The position numbers were made by a program, and so were the translations under genes. The notes below the pieces were generated by a model that saw only the letters and a list, made by a program, of their open reading frames with translations, was not told the DNA's origin and made no database searches. From Blastopirellula sp. (GTDB lineage Bacteria; Planctomycetota; Planctomycetia; Pirellulales; Pirellulaceae), in NCBI GenBank assembly GCA_021298375.1, contig JAJTFE010000010.1, positions 1 to 32,418 of the forward strand: 32,418 bases of DNA, read 5' to 3'. Position 1 is the stretch's first letter. The number at the start of each line of letters is the position of its first letter. Shown here piece by piece: positions 1 to 8,425 of the stretch.

Positions 1-588
1 CAGGAGTCGGCAAGGCTGCCCCGAATTGCGGCCCAATTGGAACGCGACCTGTTGCCTCATGAGCTTGTCGGATTAATCGGGATGGGCGCCTTGCTCCTTG
101 GAGGGCTGGGCTTGAGGTTTTTCGATCGCCGCCAGCTTTGGGAGCGTTGGTCCTGTGCGGAGAGCGCTGGCCAGCCTCGCTACGATCGGAATGTGCCGCC
201 ACGAGTCTTGGCCGGAGTGACCGTAGCGGGGTTGGTTGGCCTGAGCGCTGTCGGTTGCTATCTGTACTATCCGTCTCCTCAGGAGACCCTGCGGGAGCTA
301 CGCGAGGTCAACATCCGAATCGGCTCCGCAGCCCTCTCGGGTGATTGGGATACCGTCGCCTTCTGGGTCCCGAATGGAGAGGATTGGGCTCACAAGCTGA
401 CCGTGGGAGGGTACCTTCGCGGACAACCGCCGTCGCGATTCCAAGCGGTGCAAAAAGAGGTTTTTCTGGACAAGCTGGAAAGGCTGGAACATGCCGTCGA
501 GGACCGCGACGCGGAGTTGGCCAAACGGCTTGGGCTCGACTTGCAAAATGCCCTGCGGCGTTTGCGAAACGCCTACGTCGGGGAATGA
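1..588 (+). CDS. Hypothetical membrane protein, 5' end outside the window
   Basis: The frame is open from the first base to the stop at 588, and the only early start inside it is a TTG at 37, so the gene most likely begins upstream of the window. Two hydrophobic stretches are visible: one around LVGLIGMGALLLGG (about bases 64-110) and one around VLAGVTVAGLVGL (about 208-270). A charged C-terminal half of about 100 residues follows, rich in Leu, Glu and Arg and probably helical. I do not recognise the family and no catalytic motif is visible. The layout suggests a membrane-anchored protein with a soluble C-terminal domain. A strong hairpin followed by a T-tract lies immediately after the stop, so this gene ends a transcription unit and is not co-transcribed with the pseudopilin gene downstream. 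That it is coding is likely; its function is unknown. Confidence 0.55.
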   Translation, partial: QESARLPRIAAQLERDLLPHELVGLIGMGALLLGGLGLRFFDRRQLWERWSCAESAGQPRYDRNVPPRVLAGVTVAGLVGLSAVGCYLYYPSPQETLRELREVNIRIGSAALSGDWDTVAFWVPNGEDWAHKLTVGGYLRGQPPSRFQAVQKEVFLDKLERLEHAVEDRDAELAKRLGLDLQNALRRLRNAYVGE

Positions 589-593
589 AACCG

Positions 594-615
594 CCGGCAA
601 AGGGGCCGGTTTTTT
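594..615 (+). terminator. Rho-independent terminator after the first gene
   Basis: CCGGC (594-598) pairs with GCCGG (605-609) across a six-base loop, and six T follow at 610-615. It starts five bases after the stop codon at 588. The stem is short but pure G/C and the T-run is uninterrupted, so this is a convincing intrinsic terminator. Confidence 0.72.
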
Positions 616-660
616 CGATCAGCCGGATTGTTTGGTAGGCCGAATTGTTGGGGACGGGCG

Positions 661-666
661 TATAAT
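661..666 (+). promoter_or_regulatory. Candidate -10 box upstream of the pseudopilin gene
   Basis: A perfect TATAAT lies 87 bases before the chosen start at 753 and 46 bases after the terminator of the preceding gene. No good -35 hexamer is found at 16-18 bases; TTGTTG at 645-650 is too close. It is therefore only a plausible promoter for the DUF1559/lipoprotein pair. Confidence 0.4.
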
Positions 667-752
667 TAGGGTGGGACCACGGGTCGCAAACGCCCAAGCT
701 GTCTTTTTGACCATCGCCGACACGATGGGTGCTCGAAAACTGGGGAATTGTC

Positions 753-1745
753 ATGCATCGCAAAACTGGTTTCACGCTGATCGAACTCCTGGTAGTGATT
801 GCGATTATCGGCATTCTGGTCGGAATGTTGATGCCCGCCGTTCAAGCCGTACGGGCTGCGGCTCGACGGACCGATTGCCTCAACCGCCTGCGACAGGTCG
901 GCTTGGCTGTCACCTCGTTCCATGATGCCAACCGGGCATTTCCCCCGGCCCGCTTTGCTCCGCTGCCCGGTTCAGTGGAAGAGCAAAACATGGAGCCGGT
1001 CAGCTACGCTTCCTGGTTCGTGCGGATTATGCCGCATGTGGAACAGCGAAACATCTACGATCTCTGGGACCTGCGGCGGACTTTCGAGGAACAGGTGCCT
1101 GATGCGACCAGCCGACCTTTGGATATTTTCCTCTGCCCCGAGCGAAGAAGTGCCGATTCGGCGGTGAGCGATCCCGTGACCATTGCCACCCGGTTACCGT
1201 GCGGCTGCAATGGCCCGGGCAAGACAATCCCCGGCGGCGCGCTCGGCGACTTTGCCGGGAATCTCGGCGACCTCTCGCCCGGAGCTACCGGATCGATCAA
1301 TGATTTCTATCAGGCTGGGAAAGGGACAGGTGTATTGATCACCAGCCGGGTCGAAGTTGACCAGGGAAACTTTCCCACCCGCTGGATCGATCGGATCACG
1401 ATGGCGTCGATCACCGACGGAGCAAGCAATACCGTATTGGCTGGTGAAGCTCACAAGCCAGTAGATCAACTCCGCCAGCCGCCAATGGATTCGCCGATTT
1501 ACTCTGGGCTGGAAATCGCCTCGATCTGCCGCATTGGAGGGCCCGGCGTGCCGTTGGTTCGCAACAAGTACGATAGCAGCGCTTCGGTCGTTTTTCAGTG
1601 GGGCAGCTGGCATGGCCAAGTCTGTAACTTTGTCATGGCTGACGGCAGTACCCACTCCATGAATCACTTTGTCGACACCACGACTTTGGGAAGGCTCTGC
1701 AATCGCAAGGATGGTGAAGTTCTCGACAGTTCGAATGCGTTTTAG
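753..1745 (+). CDS. DUF1559 type IV pseudopilin-like protein (H-X9-DG)
   Basis: The protein of 330 residues opens with a classic prepilin leader: six residues (MHRKTG), then FTLIELLVVIAIIG, so a prepilin peptidase would cut after Gly6 and methylate Phe. The hydrophobic helix is followed by AVQAVRAAARRTDCLNRLRQVG, broken here as AVQAVRAAARR then TDCLNRLRQ, the normal DUF1559 continuation. Near the C-terminus H-GQVCNFVMA-DG fits the H-X9-DG signature of planctomycete pseudopilins. An upstream GTG at 729 would add eight residues, but ATG 753 gives the usual leader length and has GGGGA just upstream. Planctomycetes carry many such genes and the role of most is unknown; a secretion or surface-filament role is inferred from the family. 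It is probably co-transcribed with the lipoprotein gene 81 bases downstream, a pairing common in this phylum. Confidence 0.93.
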   Translation: MHRKTGFTLIELLVVIAIIGILVGMLMPAVQAVRAAARRTDCLNRLRQVGLAVTSFHDANRAFPPARFAPLPGSVEEQNMEPVSYASWFVRIMPHVEQRNIYDLWDLRRTFEEQVPDATSRPLDIFLCPERRSADSAVSDPVTIATRLPCGCNGPGKTIPGGALGDFAGNLGDLSPGATGSINDFYQAGKGTGVLITSRVEVDQGNFPTRWIDRITMASITDGASNTVLAGEAHKPVDQLRQPPMDSPIYSGLEIASICRIGGPGVPLVRNKYDSSASVVFQWGSWHGQVCNFVMADGSTHSMNHFVDTTTLGRLCNRKDGEVLDSSNAF

Positions 1746-1826
1746 GCCGGCTCAAGACTGTCGATCTGTCGGAACGATCGGCGGATAGACAACAAACCTT
1801 CGGAACCACTCCGCTGGATACTGGTG

Positions 1827-2246
1827 ATGATCGCTCTTCGGAAATTGACGTTCGGATTCCTGGCCCTCGGTCTGTTGTTACTGAGTGGGTGTAGTGATGG
1901 GATACCCAAACGGTACCCAGTCAGCGGAACGGTCAAATTTGCGGATGGCTCTCCTGTCAAAACAGGCACACTCGAACTCGGTGGAAATGGCAGTCGCTGG
2001 ACCGCCAGCGGGGAGATTCAACGCGACGGGAGCTTCGTGTTGACGACCGTCAATAAAGGCGACGGGGCCGTTCCGGGCGAGTACCGCGCCGTGATTCGGC
2101 AGATGATTCTGGCTTATCTGCCGGCTGAGGGCGGCCACGATCATGGCAAGCTGATCCCGGACCGTTATCGCGACTACAAAACTTCTGACTTGAAGGTCAC
2201 CGTTCAGGCCGGTGAGAATCCTCCGCTGGAAATCATCATCAAGTAG
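1827..2246 (+). CDS. Small lipoprotein with carboxypeptidase-regulatory-like fold
   Basis: The 139-residue product starts with a lipoprotein signal: a basic n-region, the hydrophobic run FGFLALGLLLL, and the lipobox LSGC, with the lipidated Cys at about residue 22. The mature part reads YPVSGTVKFADGSPVKTGTLEL, then GSFVL and GAVPGEYRAVI, the pattern of small beta-sandwich domains related to the carboxypeptidase regulatory domain. Such lipoproteins commonly follow DUF1559 genes in planctomycetes, as here. GTG at 1824 is an alternative start in the same frame; ATG 1827 has GGA eight bases upstream and is preferred. The protein is presumably anchored to a membrane facing the periplasm. The partner or substrate is unknown. 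There is no gene on this strand after it until beyond the convergent peptidase gene. Confidence 0.82.
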   Translation: MIALRKLTFGFLALGLLLLSGCSDGIPKRYPVSGTVKFADGSPVKTGTLELGGNGSRWTASGEIQRDGSFVLTTVNKGDGAVPGEYRAVIRQMILAYLPAEGGHDHGKLIPDRYRDYKTSDLKVTVQAGENPPLEIIIK

Positions 2247-2267
2247 CCGCTGGCCAAGCTAGGCAGC

Positions 2268-2330
2268 GTTGGCCGGGTTGGCCGGGTTGGCCGGGTTGGC
2301 AGCGTTGGCCGGGTTGGCAGGGTCGGGTAG
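2268..2330. repeat. 9-bp tandem repeat between convergent genes
   Basis: Six consecutive units of nine bases start at 2268, 2277, 2286, 2295, 2304 and 2313. Four are exactly GTTGGCCGG; the fourth (GTTGGCAGC) and sixth (GTTGGCAGG) vary at the end. A decayed seventh unit fills 2322-2330. The array starts 22 bases after the lipoprotein stop and lies entirely inside the 191-base gap before the convergent peptidase stop at 2438. No T-rich terminator was seen in this gap. Confidence 0.88.
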
Positions 2331-2437
2331 GGTTGAGCAGAGCCCTTGGCTTCTGTCCAGGGGGAACTGGAGTGCTGAACAGGCTCGCTGTCCGATCGAG
2401 GAGATTCGGTGAAGCGGCGTTGAGTCCCGCGACCGCA

Positions 2438-5014
2438 TCACTCATTCAGCAGGTGCCGAATGAAAAACTCCCAGGTCTTGCGTCGCCCATAGGGACTGCC
2501 CCCGACTCCATGTCCCGCCCCGGGGATGTAGAGCAATTCAAAATCCTTGTCTGCCTTAATCAGGGCGTCGGCGACCTGAAGTGTCGACGCCGGGTCGACG
2601 TTACTGTCCAGCTCGCCCACAATCAGCAACAGTGCTCCGCGCAGGCGATGAGCTTGAGTGACGTTGCTTTGCTCAGCGTAGTGTTCCTCCAGAGGCCAGC
2701 CCATCCAGAGTTCATTCCACCAGACTTTGTCCATCCGGTTGTCGTGACAGCCGCAATCAGCCACCGCTGCGTGATAGAAGTCTCCATGAAACAGCAGGGC
2801 TCCGAGGGCATTCTGCCCGCCTGCTGAGCCACCAGTGATTCCCACGCGGCTCAGGTCGAGTTCAGGGTGCTTCCGCGCCGCCGCTTCCAGCCAGAGGCGT
2901 CGGTCCGGAAAGCCGGCGTCTGCGAGGTTCTTCCAGCAAACATCGTGAAAGGCCTTGCTTCGCTGACTGGTTCCCATGCCGTCGATCCGGACTACGATGA
3001 AGCCGAGTTCCGCCAATTGCGCGTCGCCCAGCAGCAGTGAAAACGATTTGGGCACGTGGGCTCCCTGCGGCCCGGCGTAAATCTCTTCGATCACCGGATA
3101 CTTCTTTCCGACTTCGAAATGGCTGGGGCGGACAATGATACCGTAAATGTCGGTGATTCCGTCCCGCCCCTTGGCGACGAACCGCTCTGGAACCTGCCAG
3201 CCCGCCGATCTGAGTTCACCCCAATCTGCCGTTTCCAAATCGAGCAGGAGCCGGCCGGTGAGGGCATCCCGAACTTGATGCACCGGAGGCAAGTCAACGC
3301 GACTGTAGCGATCAAGGATAAATCGCCCGTCAGGAGAGAAGGTCCATTCGTGGTCACCGTCACCGGCCGTAATGGACACGACTTCACCGCCATCCAGTGC
3401 GGCTCTCAAAAGGTGGCGATGGTAAGGGTCTTCGCCTGAATGAAAGCCACCTGCTTCCAGCCAAACCTGTCGGGCCTCCGCATCCAGCCGGACAATACTG
3501 CGGACGACCCATTCTCCCTTGGTTACCGGATGCTTTACCTCACCCGTGCGGGAATCATGGAGGTAGAGATGGCACCAGCCGTTCCGCTCACTCATCCAGA
3601 GCAGTTCATTCGTCTCCGGCAACTCCCTGCGCTGCTGTTTGTGTGCGTAATCAACAAAGGTCGGGCTCGACTCTTCCCAAAGTATCGAAGTGGATCCTGT
3701 GGAAGGCTCAACGCTCAACCAGCGCAGCACCTGATGTCCTCGCTGGTTGTAAAGCATGGTGAAGCGGCTGCTGTCGGACTCCCAACGAAACTCGTTCAGG
3801 CTCCATGGATTCGCGTACAGCTCCGTGGACAGTGGAACGGGCTCGCCGCCCTCGGGGCTGATTCGAAACAGTCGAGGCCAGGCGCGATCGAGACGGTCGC
3901 CGGGCTTGTCGTAGCGGATGGTCTGCTGCTTGGGTTGGACCTGATCATCCGGGCGGGAATCGATTAGGGTGATCATGCGGCGGTCCCCGGGCTCGAGTTG
4001 GGTGCAGAGCAGGTATTGCCCGTCCGGCGACCAGAGAAAGGGGCCTTGATAAGGCCGCTCGTCGGTACCGTCCTTGCCAAGTTCGATCCTTCGGTCCCCC
4101 TGCTTGGCCATCAGCAACAGTTTTCCGTCCACGACCTCGGTCCGCCAAGGCGTATCGACAGGAGCGGGGGCTGGCCGACGGTTACCGCGACCTTGGCGAG
4201 ACTGCTCGCTTTCCGGCCTGAACTGCATTTCAGATTCCAGCCGGGCTTCACCGCCGCCCTCGACTGCCCGAAAGGCTGCCCGGACTTCGGACTCGCCTCG
4301 AGTCACGAGCCAGGCGTGTCCGGCGAAGGTGTGTTGCTCCCGTTCGCTTCCTGGTTCCACCGTTCCGTAAGCGGTTCGATTGCCGTCGGCCTGAACCCAC
4401 CACAACCGCAAGGGCTCGTCGGTCTGGTTCACAAAGCGAATGAACGTCTCTGGTCCCTGTCCACGAGACCGCAGCACACGCGACTGTGGAAGCAACACTT
4501 GGCCAGCCGGACGCTCGGCTGGTTCGAGCTTGGCCTCATCATTCCGGAAACGCCACCATTTATCCGCCCAGCGAAAGACGATTGCGATACCATCAGACTC
4601 GACGCTCAACCCCTCCAATCGCAGTTGGGCCGGCTCGACTGAAAAGCCGGTTTCTGCAGCCAAGGCCGCCGCCAAGGCGTCTGGCTGATAGAGTGGCTTG
4701 CGTGTGCCGGCCACACTGTCGACCCAAAAGTACTCCAGCCGGCCGGGAGCAACCGCAACTCCGTACCATGCGCGACCGTTATCGAGCCAGTGCCAATCGA
4801 GTCGCTCCCTCTGGACCTTGCCCTGATAACGACCAGCCAAGTCGCGAGCACCTTGAACTCGCGCGCTGGGCGGGCTGCCCGAGTTGTGCCCGGCCGCGGT
4901 GAGAGGGAGGGGGTCATCTGCAGCGGTCCCCTGGTTGCACTTGGTCCAAGCCGCACCGGTCATGTTCAAAAAACAGCAGCAACTCAACCCGAGCGTTACC
5001 AGTATACGAACCAT
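2438..5014 (-). CDS. Secreted S9 family peptidase (prolyl oligopeptidase/DPP-IV type)
   Basis: The protein of 858 residues has an N-terminal signal-like segment (MVRILVTLGLSCCCFLNMTGAAW) broken here as MVRILVTLGL then SCCCFLNMTGAAW. A long DPP-IV-like beta-propeller region (about residues 100-600) follows, then a C-terminal alpha/beta hydrolase domain. The catalytic triad is visible: Ser730 in GGSAGG, Asp803 in GELDSNVDP and His835 in GAGHG. The motif KYPVIEEIYAGPQ at the start of the hydrolase domain is typical of the family. Enzymes of this family cleave short peptides, often after proline, in the periplasm or outside the cell; the exact specificity cannot be read from the sequence. ATG 5014 has AGGT about eight bases upstream. 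The gene stands alone: its stop faces the lipoprotein gene, and 185 bases separate its start from the efflux pump stop. Confidence 0.93.
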   Translation of the reverse strand: MVRILVTLGLSCCCFLNMTGAAWTKCNQGTAADDPLPLTAAGHNSGSPPSARVQGARDLAGRYQGKVQRERLDWHWLDNGRAWYGVAVAPGRLEYFWVDSVAGTRKPLYQPDALAAALAAETGFSVEPAQLRLEGLSVESDGIAIVFRWADKWWRFRNDEAKLEPAERPAGQVLLPQSRVLRSRGQGPETFIRFVNQTDEPLRLWWVQADGNRTAYGTVEPGSEREQHTFAGHAWLVTRGESEVRAAFRAVEGGGEARLESEMQFRPESEQSRQGRGNRRPAPAPVDTPWRTEVVDGKLLLMAKQGDRRIELGKDGTDERPYQGPFLWSPDGQYLLCTQLEPGDRRMITLIDSRPDDQVQPKQQTIRYDKPGDRLDRAWPRLFRISPEGGEPVPLSTELYANPWSLNEFRWESDSSRFTMLYNQRGHQVLRWLSVEPSTGSTSILWEESSPTFVDYAHKQQRRELPETNELLWMSERNGWCHLYLHDSRTGEVKHPVTKGEWVVRSIVRLDAEARQVWLEAGGFHSGEDPYHRHLLRAALDGGEVVSITAGDGDHEWTFSPDGRFILDRYSRVDLPPVHQVRDALTGRLLLDLETADWGELRSAGWQVPERFVAKGRDGITDIYGIIVRPSHFEVGKKYPVIEEIYAGPQGAHVPKSFSLLLGDAQLAELGFIVVRIDGMGTSQRSKAFHDVCWKNLADAGFPDRRLWLEAAARKHPELDLSRVGITGGSAGGQNALGALLFHGDFYHAAVADCGCHDNRMDKVWWNELWMGWPLEEHYAEQSNVTQAHRLRGALLLIVGELDSNVDPASTLQVADALIKADKDFELLYIPGAGHGVGGSPYGRRKTWEFFIRHLLNE

Positions 5015-5102
5015 GTAGCTACCTGTCGGAATTTCAAATGAGGCGAAACGGAGGACCGGGAGAGCAAATGCCGGTCACTCAGCAAGATGAAAGACTACCA
5101 CT

Positions 5103-5118
5103 CCCGGCCTCGGCCGGG
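5103..5118. other. GC-rich hairpin between pump and peptidase genes
   Basis: CCCGGCC (5103-5109) and GGCCGGG (5112-5118) form a perfect inverted repeat with a two-base centre. It lies 81 bases past the pump stop on the minus strand and 88 bases before the peptidase start. There is no T-tract on the minus side, so it could be a weak terminator for the efflux operon, or have no role. Confidence 0.3.
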
Positions 5119-5199
5119 GCGGGGTTGAGATTCCGTTTTTTGAGGAGCCAGGCGGAGCCCATTTTCCCAATGGAGAAGGGCAAGGCTCGGTCTTGCTGC

Positions 5200-8100
5200 C
5201 TAGCCTTCATCGGCAGCCACAGCGGGAGCGACTTGGCTCCGCCTCTTGGCCGACCTCCCCCAAGGCAACTTGAACCAGCTGCCAATACCGTGATGGATCA
5301 GATCATCCCAGAGCGAATAAGCGACAGGGGTAACCAGCAGGGTGAGCAGCAACGACAGGGCTTGGCCGCCAATAATCACTTTGGCCATGCTGGCCCGGGA
5401 TCCGGCACCTGGTCCCTGCCCCAAGGCAATCGGCACCATGGCCGCGATCAGCATCAGGGTCGTCATCAGGATGGGACGCAACCGTGTTTGATTGGCCTCG
5501 AGGATGGCGGATTCCGTATCCTTCCCCTGAGCCTTGAGTGTGTTGGTGTAATCGATCTGCAGAATGCCATTTTTCTTGACGATCCCGAACAGCATGAAGA
5601 GCCCGAAGACGGCATAGATATCAAGGTTGGTTCGCAACAGGTAGAGCGATAGAAAGGCGAAGGGCAGCGTCAGGGGCAAGGCAATCAAAATCGTGATGGG
5701 ATGCACCAGACTCTCGAACTGGGCCGCGAGGACCATATACATGAAAAGAAAGCTGAGCAGAAATGCGATCAGGAAGTTGGAATTCGTCTCGGCGAGCAAC
5801 TTGGCCCGGCCGATAAACTCGTGTCGGTAACCGGTTTCGGGATTGAGATTGGCAACAATCTGATTGATCTCCGCTACTGCCTCGCCCAGCGCTATTCCCC
5901 TGAGATTGGCGAGGATCACGATTTGCCGCTGACGGCCATAGCGCTCGATGGTGGTCGGTCCCTGCGCGGGCTCGACGGTCGCCACATTGGACAAGGGCAC
6001 CAATCCGGCGCGTGGTGAGGGCACGGTCATGTTGACGATCGCCTCCGGATCGTCGCGGAAGGAGCGATCTGCCCGGAGCCAGACGTCGTACTGCTCGTCA
6101 AACTCCTTGTACTTGCTGATCGGCTCGCCTCCCACGAGGATACTCAGCGTGGAGGCGATCGTCTGGACCGGAATACCGAGATCGGAAGCCCGCTCGCGAT
6201 CGATTTGCACCCGCAGTTCGGGCTTGCGCAGCGAGAGGCTGGTATCGACATCGACAAAGTGGCCACTGGCCCGCATCTGGGCCGCAATCTGCTCGGCGTA
6301 AACCTGCAGTTGATTGAGGTCGGGACCAACAAAGCTCATATCGACATCGACTTGACGAAAGCCAGCCGCTTGAAAGGCCTGCACATCCTGAACGGCCACG
6401 CGCAAGTCCGGATACTGCTGCATCAGGGCCCGAGCTTCGTCCATCACGTCGAATTGACTGTACTCGCGTTTCCCAAGATCAATCAACCGACAATAGATGC
6501 TGACTTCGGTGACGTCGCCCTGCCCTTTGGCAACTCTGCCCGTGGTGTCACCAACTATCGTGAAGACATTCACGACGCCACGCAGCTTTTTCAGGCGCCC
6601 CTCGATTTCCCGCAGCAACCCATCAGCCCGCTGGAGCGTGTATCCTTCGGGCAAGGTCATTGCGACTTCAAACTCGCTTTGATCGTCACGGGGAACAAAG
6701 TCCTTGCCGATCAGGCCAAAGACATACGGTGTGGTCGCAAAGACCCCAACCGCCGCAAGCACAATCAGCCAGCGATGGTGCAGGGAAAAGCGAAGAATGC
6801 CGAGGTAACCCGCGTCCAGCAGGCGATTGAAGAAGCCGCTGCGACTGGACTTGTGGCTGGAACCAAGCTTGAGGAAGCGGGAGCAGAGCATCGGCGTCAA
6901 CGTCAACGAGATCAGCATGCTCATCAGCACGGCGAAGCCCACGGTAAAGCCGAAACTGTTGAAGAAGCGGCCGACGCGCCCTTCCATGAAGGCCACTGGG
7001 ACGAAAATCACCAACAGCGAGAGTGTTGTGGCCATCACCGCCGAGGCGATTTCGCCCGTCGCATTTTTCGCTGCGTCCCGCGCTGTCGAGCCAAATTCCT
7101 CCATGTGGCGGAAAATATTCTCGTGAACCACTACGGCATCATCGATCACGATTCCAATCGCAAGAATCAGCCCGAGCATGGTGATATTGTTGAGTGTGAA
7201 GCCCATCACGTCCATGAAGGCAAAGGTGGGAACCATGGACATTGGAATCGCCAGCGTGGCGATCACGGTCGTTCGCCAGTCGCGGATGAAAAACAAAATA
7301 GTGAGGCTCACCAGAGCCGCGGCCAGCAACAGGTGAAACTTGACTTCCTCGATCGAGGCTTCGATAAAGCGGGACTGATCCCGAATGATGACCGTGGAGA
7401 TATCGGCGGGGAGCGTGGGGCGGATTTTTTCCAGGCGATCCTTGACGGCATGCACGACTTCCACCGTATTCAGGCCAGACTGCTTCTGCACAATCAGGCT
7501 GACCGCGTTATCGCCATCCAGGCGACTGAATCCGCGCGGCTCCTCAAATGACTCCTCGACCCGACCGATATCGCAGATCCGTACCGGATAGCCCCCGCGA
7601 TCGGCAACAATCAACTGGGAAAAATCCTCGCTCGACTCGATTCGGCCCATCGTGCGGAGCACCAGTTCTTCGGGACCTTGGTCGACCCTTCCACCGGGCA
7701 ATTCCAGATTCTGCCGAAGCAGCGCCTGGCGAATATCTTCCGCGGATAACTGATAAGCGAACAGCTGGTCGGTGTTCAGGAGAATATTGACCGCCCGGTT
7801 GCGGCCGCCCACCAGCGTCACGGCACCGACTCCCGAGACCGTCTCCAGCTGTTCCTTGATCTGCTTGCGGGCAATCTCAGTGACTTCCTGAAAATTCCGC
7901 CGTCCGGAGACAGCCAGCGTCATGACTGGGGCCGCACCGATATCGAACTTGTCGATCAATGGCGGATCCGTCCCGACCGGAAATCGGCCGACGATCGTCG
8001 AGACCTTGTCACGGACTTCCTGAGCAGCCACGTCTCCGTTCTTGGACAGTAGAAAATTCACGACGACCTGTGAGTAACCCTCCTTGGTTGTCGAACGAAG

Positions 8101-8337
8101 CTCGTCGATCCCCGAAATCGTATTCACCGCCTCTTCCACCAGCTTGGTGACGCCGGATTCCATCTCCTCGACGCTGGCCCCTTTGAGAGTGGTCGTGATG
8201 ACCACTACAGGCAGATCCACGTTGGGAAACAAGTCGACTCCGAGGCGGAAATAGGAGGCCAGGCCCATCACTACTGGCGCACTCACCAGCATGATGGTGA
8301 AGACCGGACGGCGGATGCAGAATTCCCAGATGTTCAT
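5200..8337 (-). CDS. RND efflux pump inner-membrane transporter (AcrB/HAE1 family)
   Basis: This 1045-residue protein has the normal length and layout of the family: MNIWEFCIRRPVFTIML at the start, two large periplasmic loops and twelve predicted membrane helices. The proton-relay pair is present as two Asp in IGIVIDDAVVV (TM4), with a matching Lys in FGIVKKNGIL (TM10). TRLRPILMTT and LLVTPVAYSLWDD close the protein in the usual way. It would use proton motive force to export drugs or other small amphipathic compounds through the adaptor and outer-membrane channel encoded upstream. The start at 8337 matches relatives but has no clear ribosome site. An in-frame ATG at 8472, preceded by GGAAAG, would overlap the adaptor gene by 47 bases and add 45 Ser/Ala-rich residues, so translational coupling from there is a real alternative. 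Confidence 0.95.
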   Translation of the reverse strand: MNIWEFCIRRPVFTIMLVSAPVVMGLASYFRLGVDLFPNVDLPVVVITTTLKGASVEEMESGVTKLVEEAVNTISGIDELRSTTKEGYSQVVVNFLLSKNGDVAAQEVRDKVSTIVGRFPVGTDPPLIDKFDIGAAPVMTLAVSGRRNFQEVTEIARKQIKEQLETVSGVGAVTLVGGRNRAVNILLNTDQLFAYQLSAEDIRQALLRQNLELPGGRVDQGPEELVLRTMGRIESSEDFSQLIVADRGGYPVRICDIGRVEESFEEPRGFSRLDGDNAVSLIVQKQSGLNTVEVVHAVKDRLEKIRPTLPADISTVIIRDQSRFIEASIEEVKFHLLLAAALVSLTILFFIRDWRTTVIATLAIPMSMVPTFAFMDVMGFTLNNITMLGLILAIGIVIDDAVVVHENIFRHMEEFGSTARDAAKNATGEIASAVMATTLSLLVIFVPVAFMEGRVGRFFNSFGFTVGFAVLMSMLISLTLTPMLCSRFLKLGSSHKSSRSGFFNRLLDAGYLGILRFSLHHRWLIVLAAVGVFATTPYVFGLIGKDFVPRDDQSEFEVAMTLPEGYTLQRADGLLREIEGRLKKLRGVVNVFTIVGDTTGRVAKGQGDVTEVSIYCRLIDLGKREYSQFDVMDEARALMQQYPDLRVAVQDVQAFQAAGFRQVDVDMSFVGPDLNQLQVYAEQIAAQMRASGHFVDVDTSLSLRKPELRVQIDRERASDLGIPVQTIASTLSILVGGEPISKYKEFDEQYDVWLRADRSFRDDPEAIVNMTVPSPRAGLVPLSNVATVEPAQGPTTIERYGRQRQIVILANLRGIALGEAVAEINQIVANLNPETGYRHEFIGRAKLLAETNSNFLIAFLLSFLFMYMVLAAQFESLVHPITILIALPLTLPFAFLSLYLLRTNLDIYAVFGLFMLFGIVKKNGILQIDYTNTLKAQGKDTESAILEANQTRLRPILMTTLMLIAAMVPIALGQGPGAGSRASMAKVIIGGQALSLLLTLLVTPVAYSLWDDLIHHGIGSWFKLPWGRSAKRRSQVAPAVAADEG

Positions 8338-8425
8338 GAATTCGCGATGTGTGAGGTGAGGAAGACTGGGCGGGGCGGAGGGTGCAGAAGCTGCGCGGGT
8401 CGCTCGAAGCGATTCGCTCGAAGAC

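Noticed and set aside
6205..7551. 448-codon open frame on the plus strand
   Set aside because: It lies wholly antisense to the RND pump gene, is rich in His, Gln, Arg and Asp with no motif, and is a codon-bias shadow of that gene.
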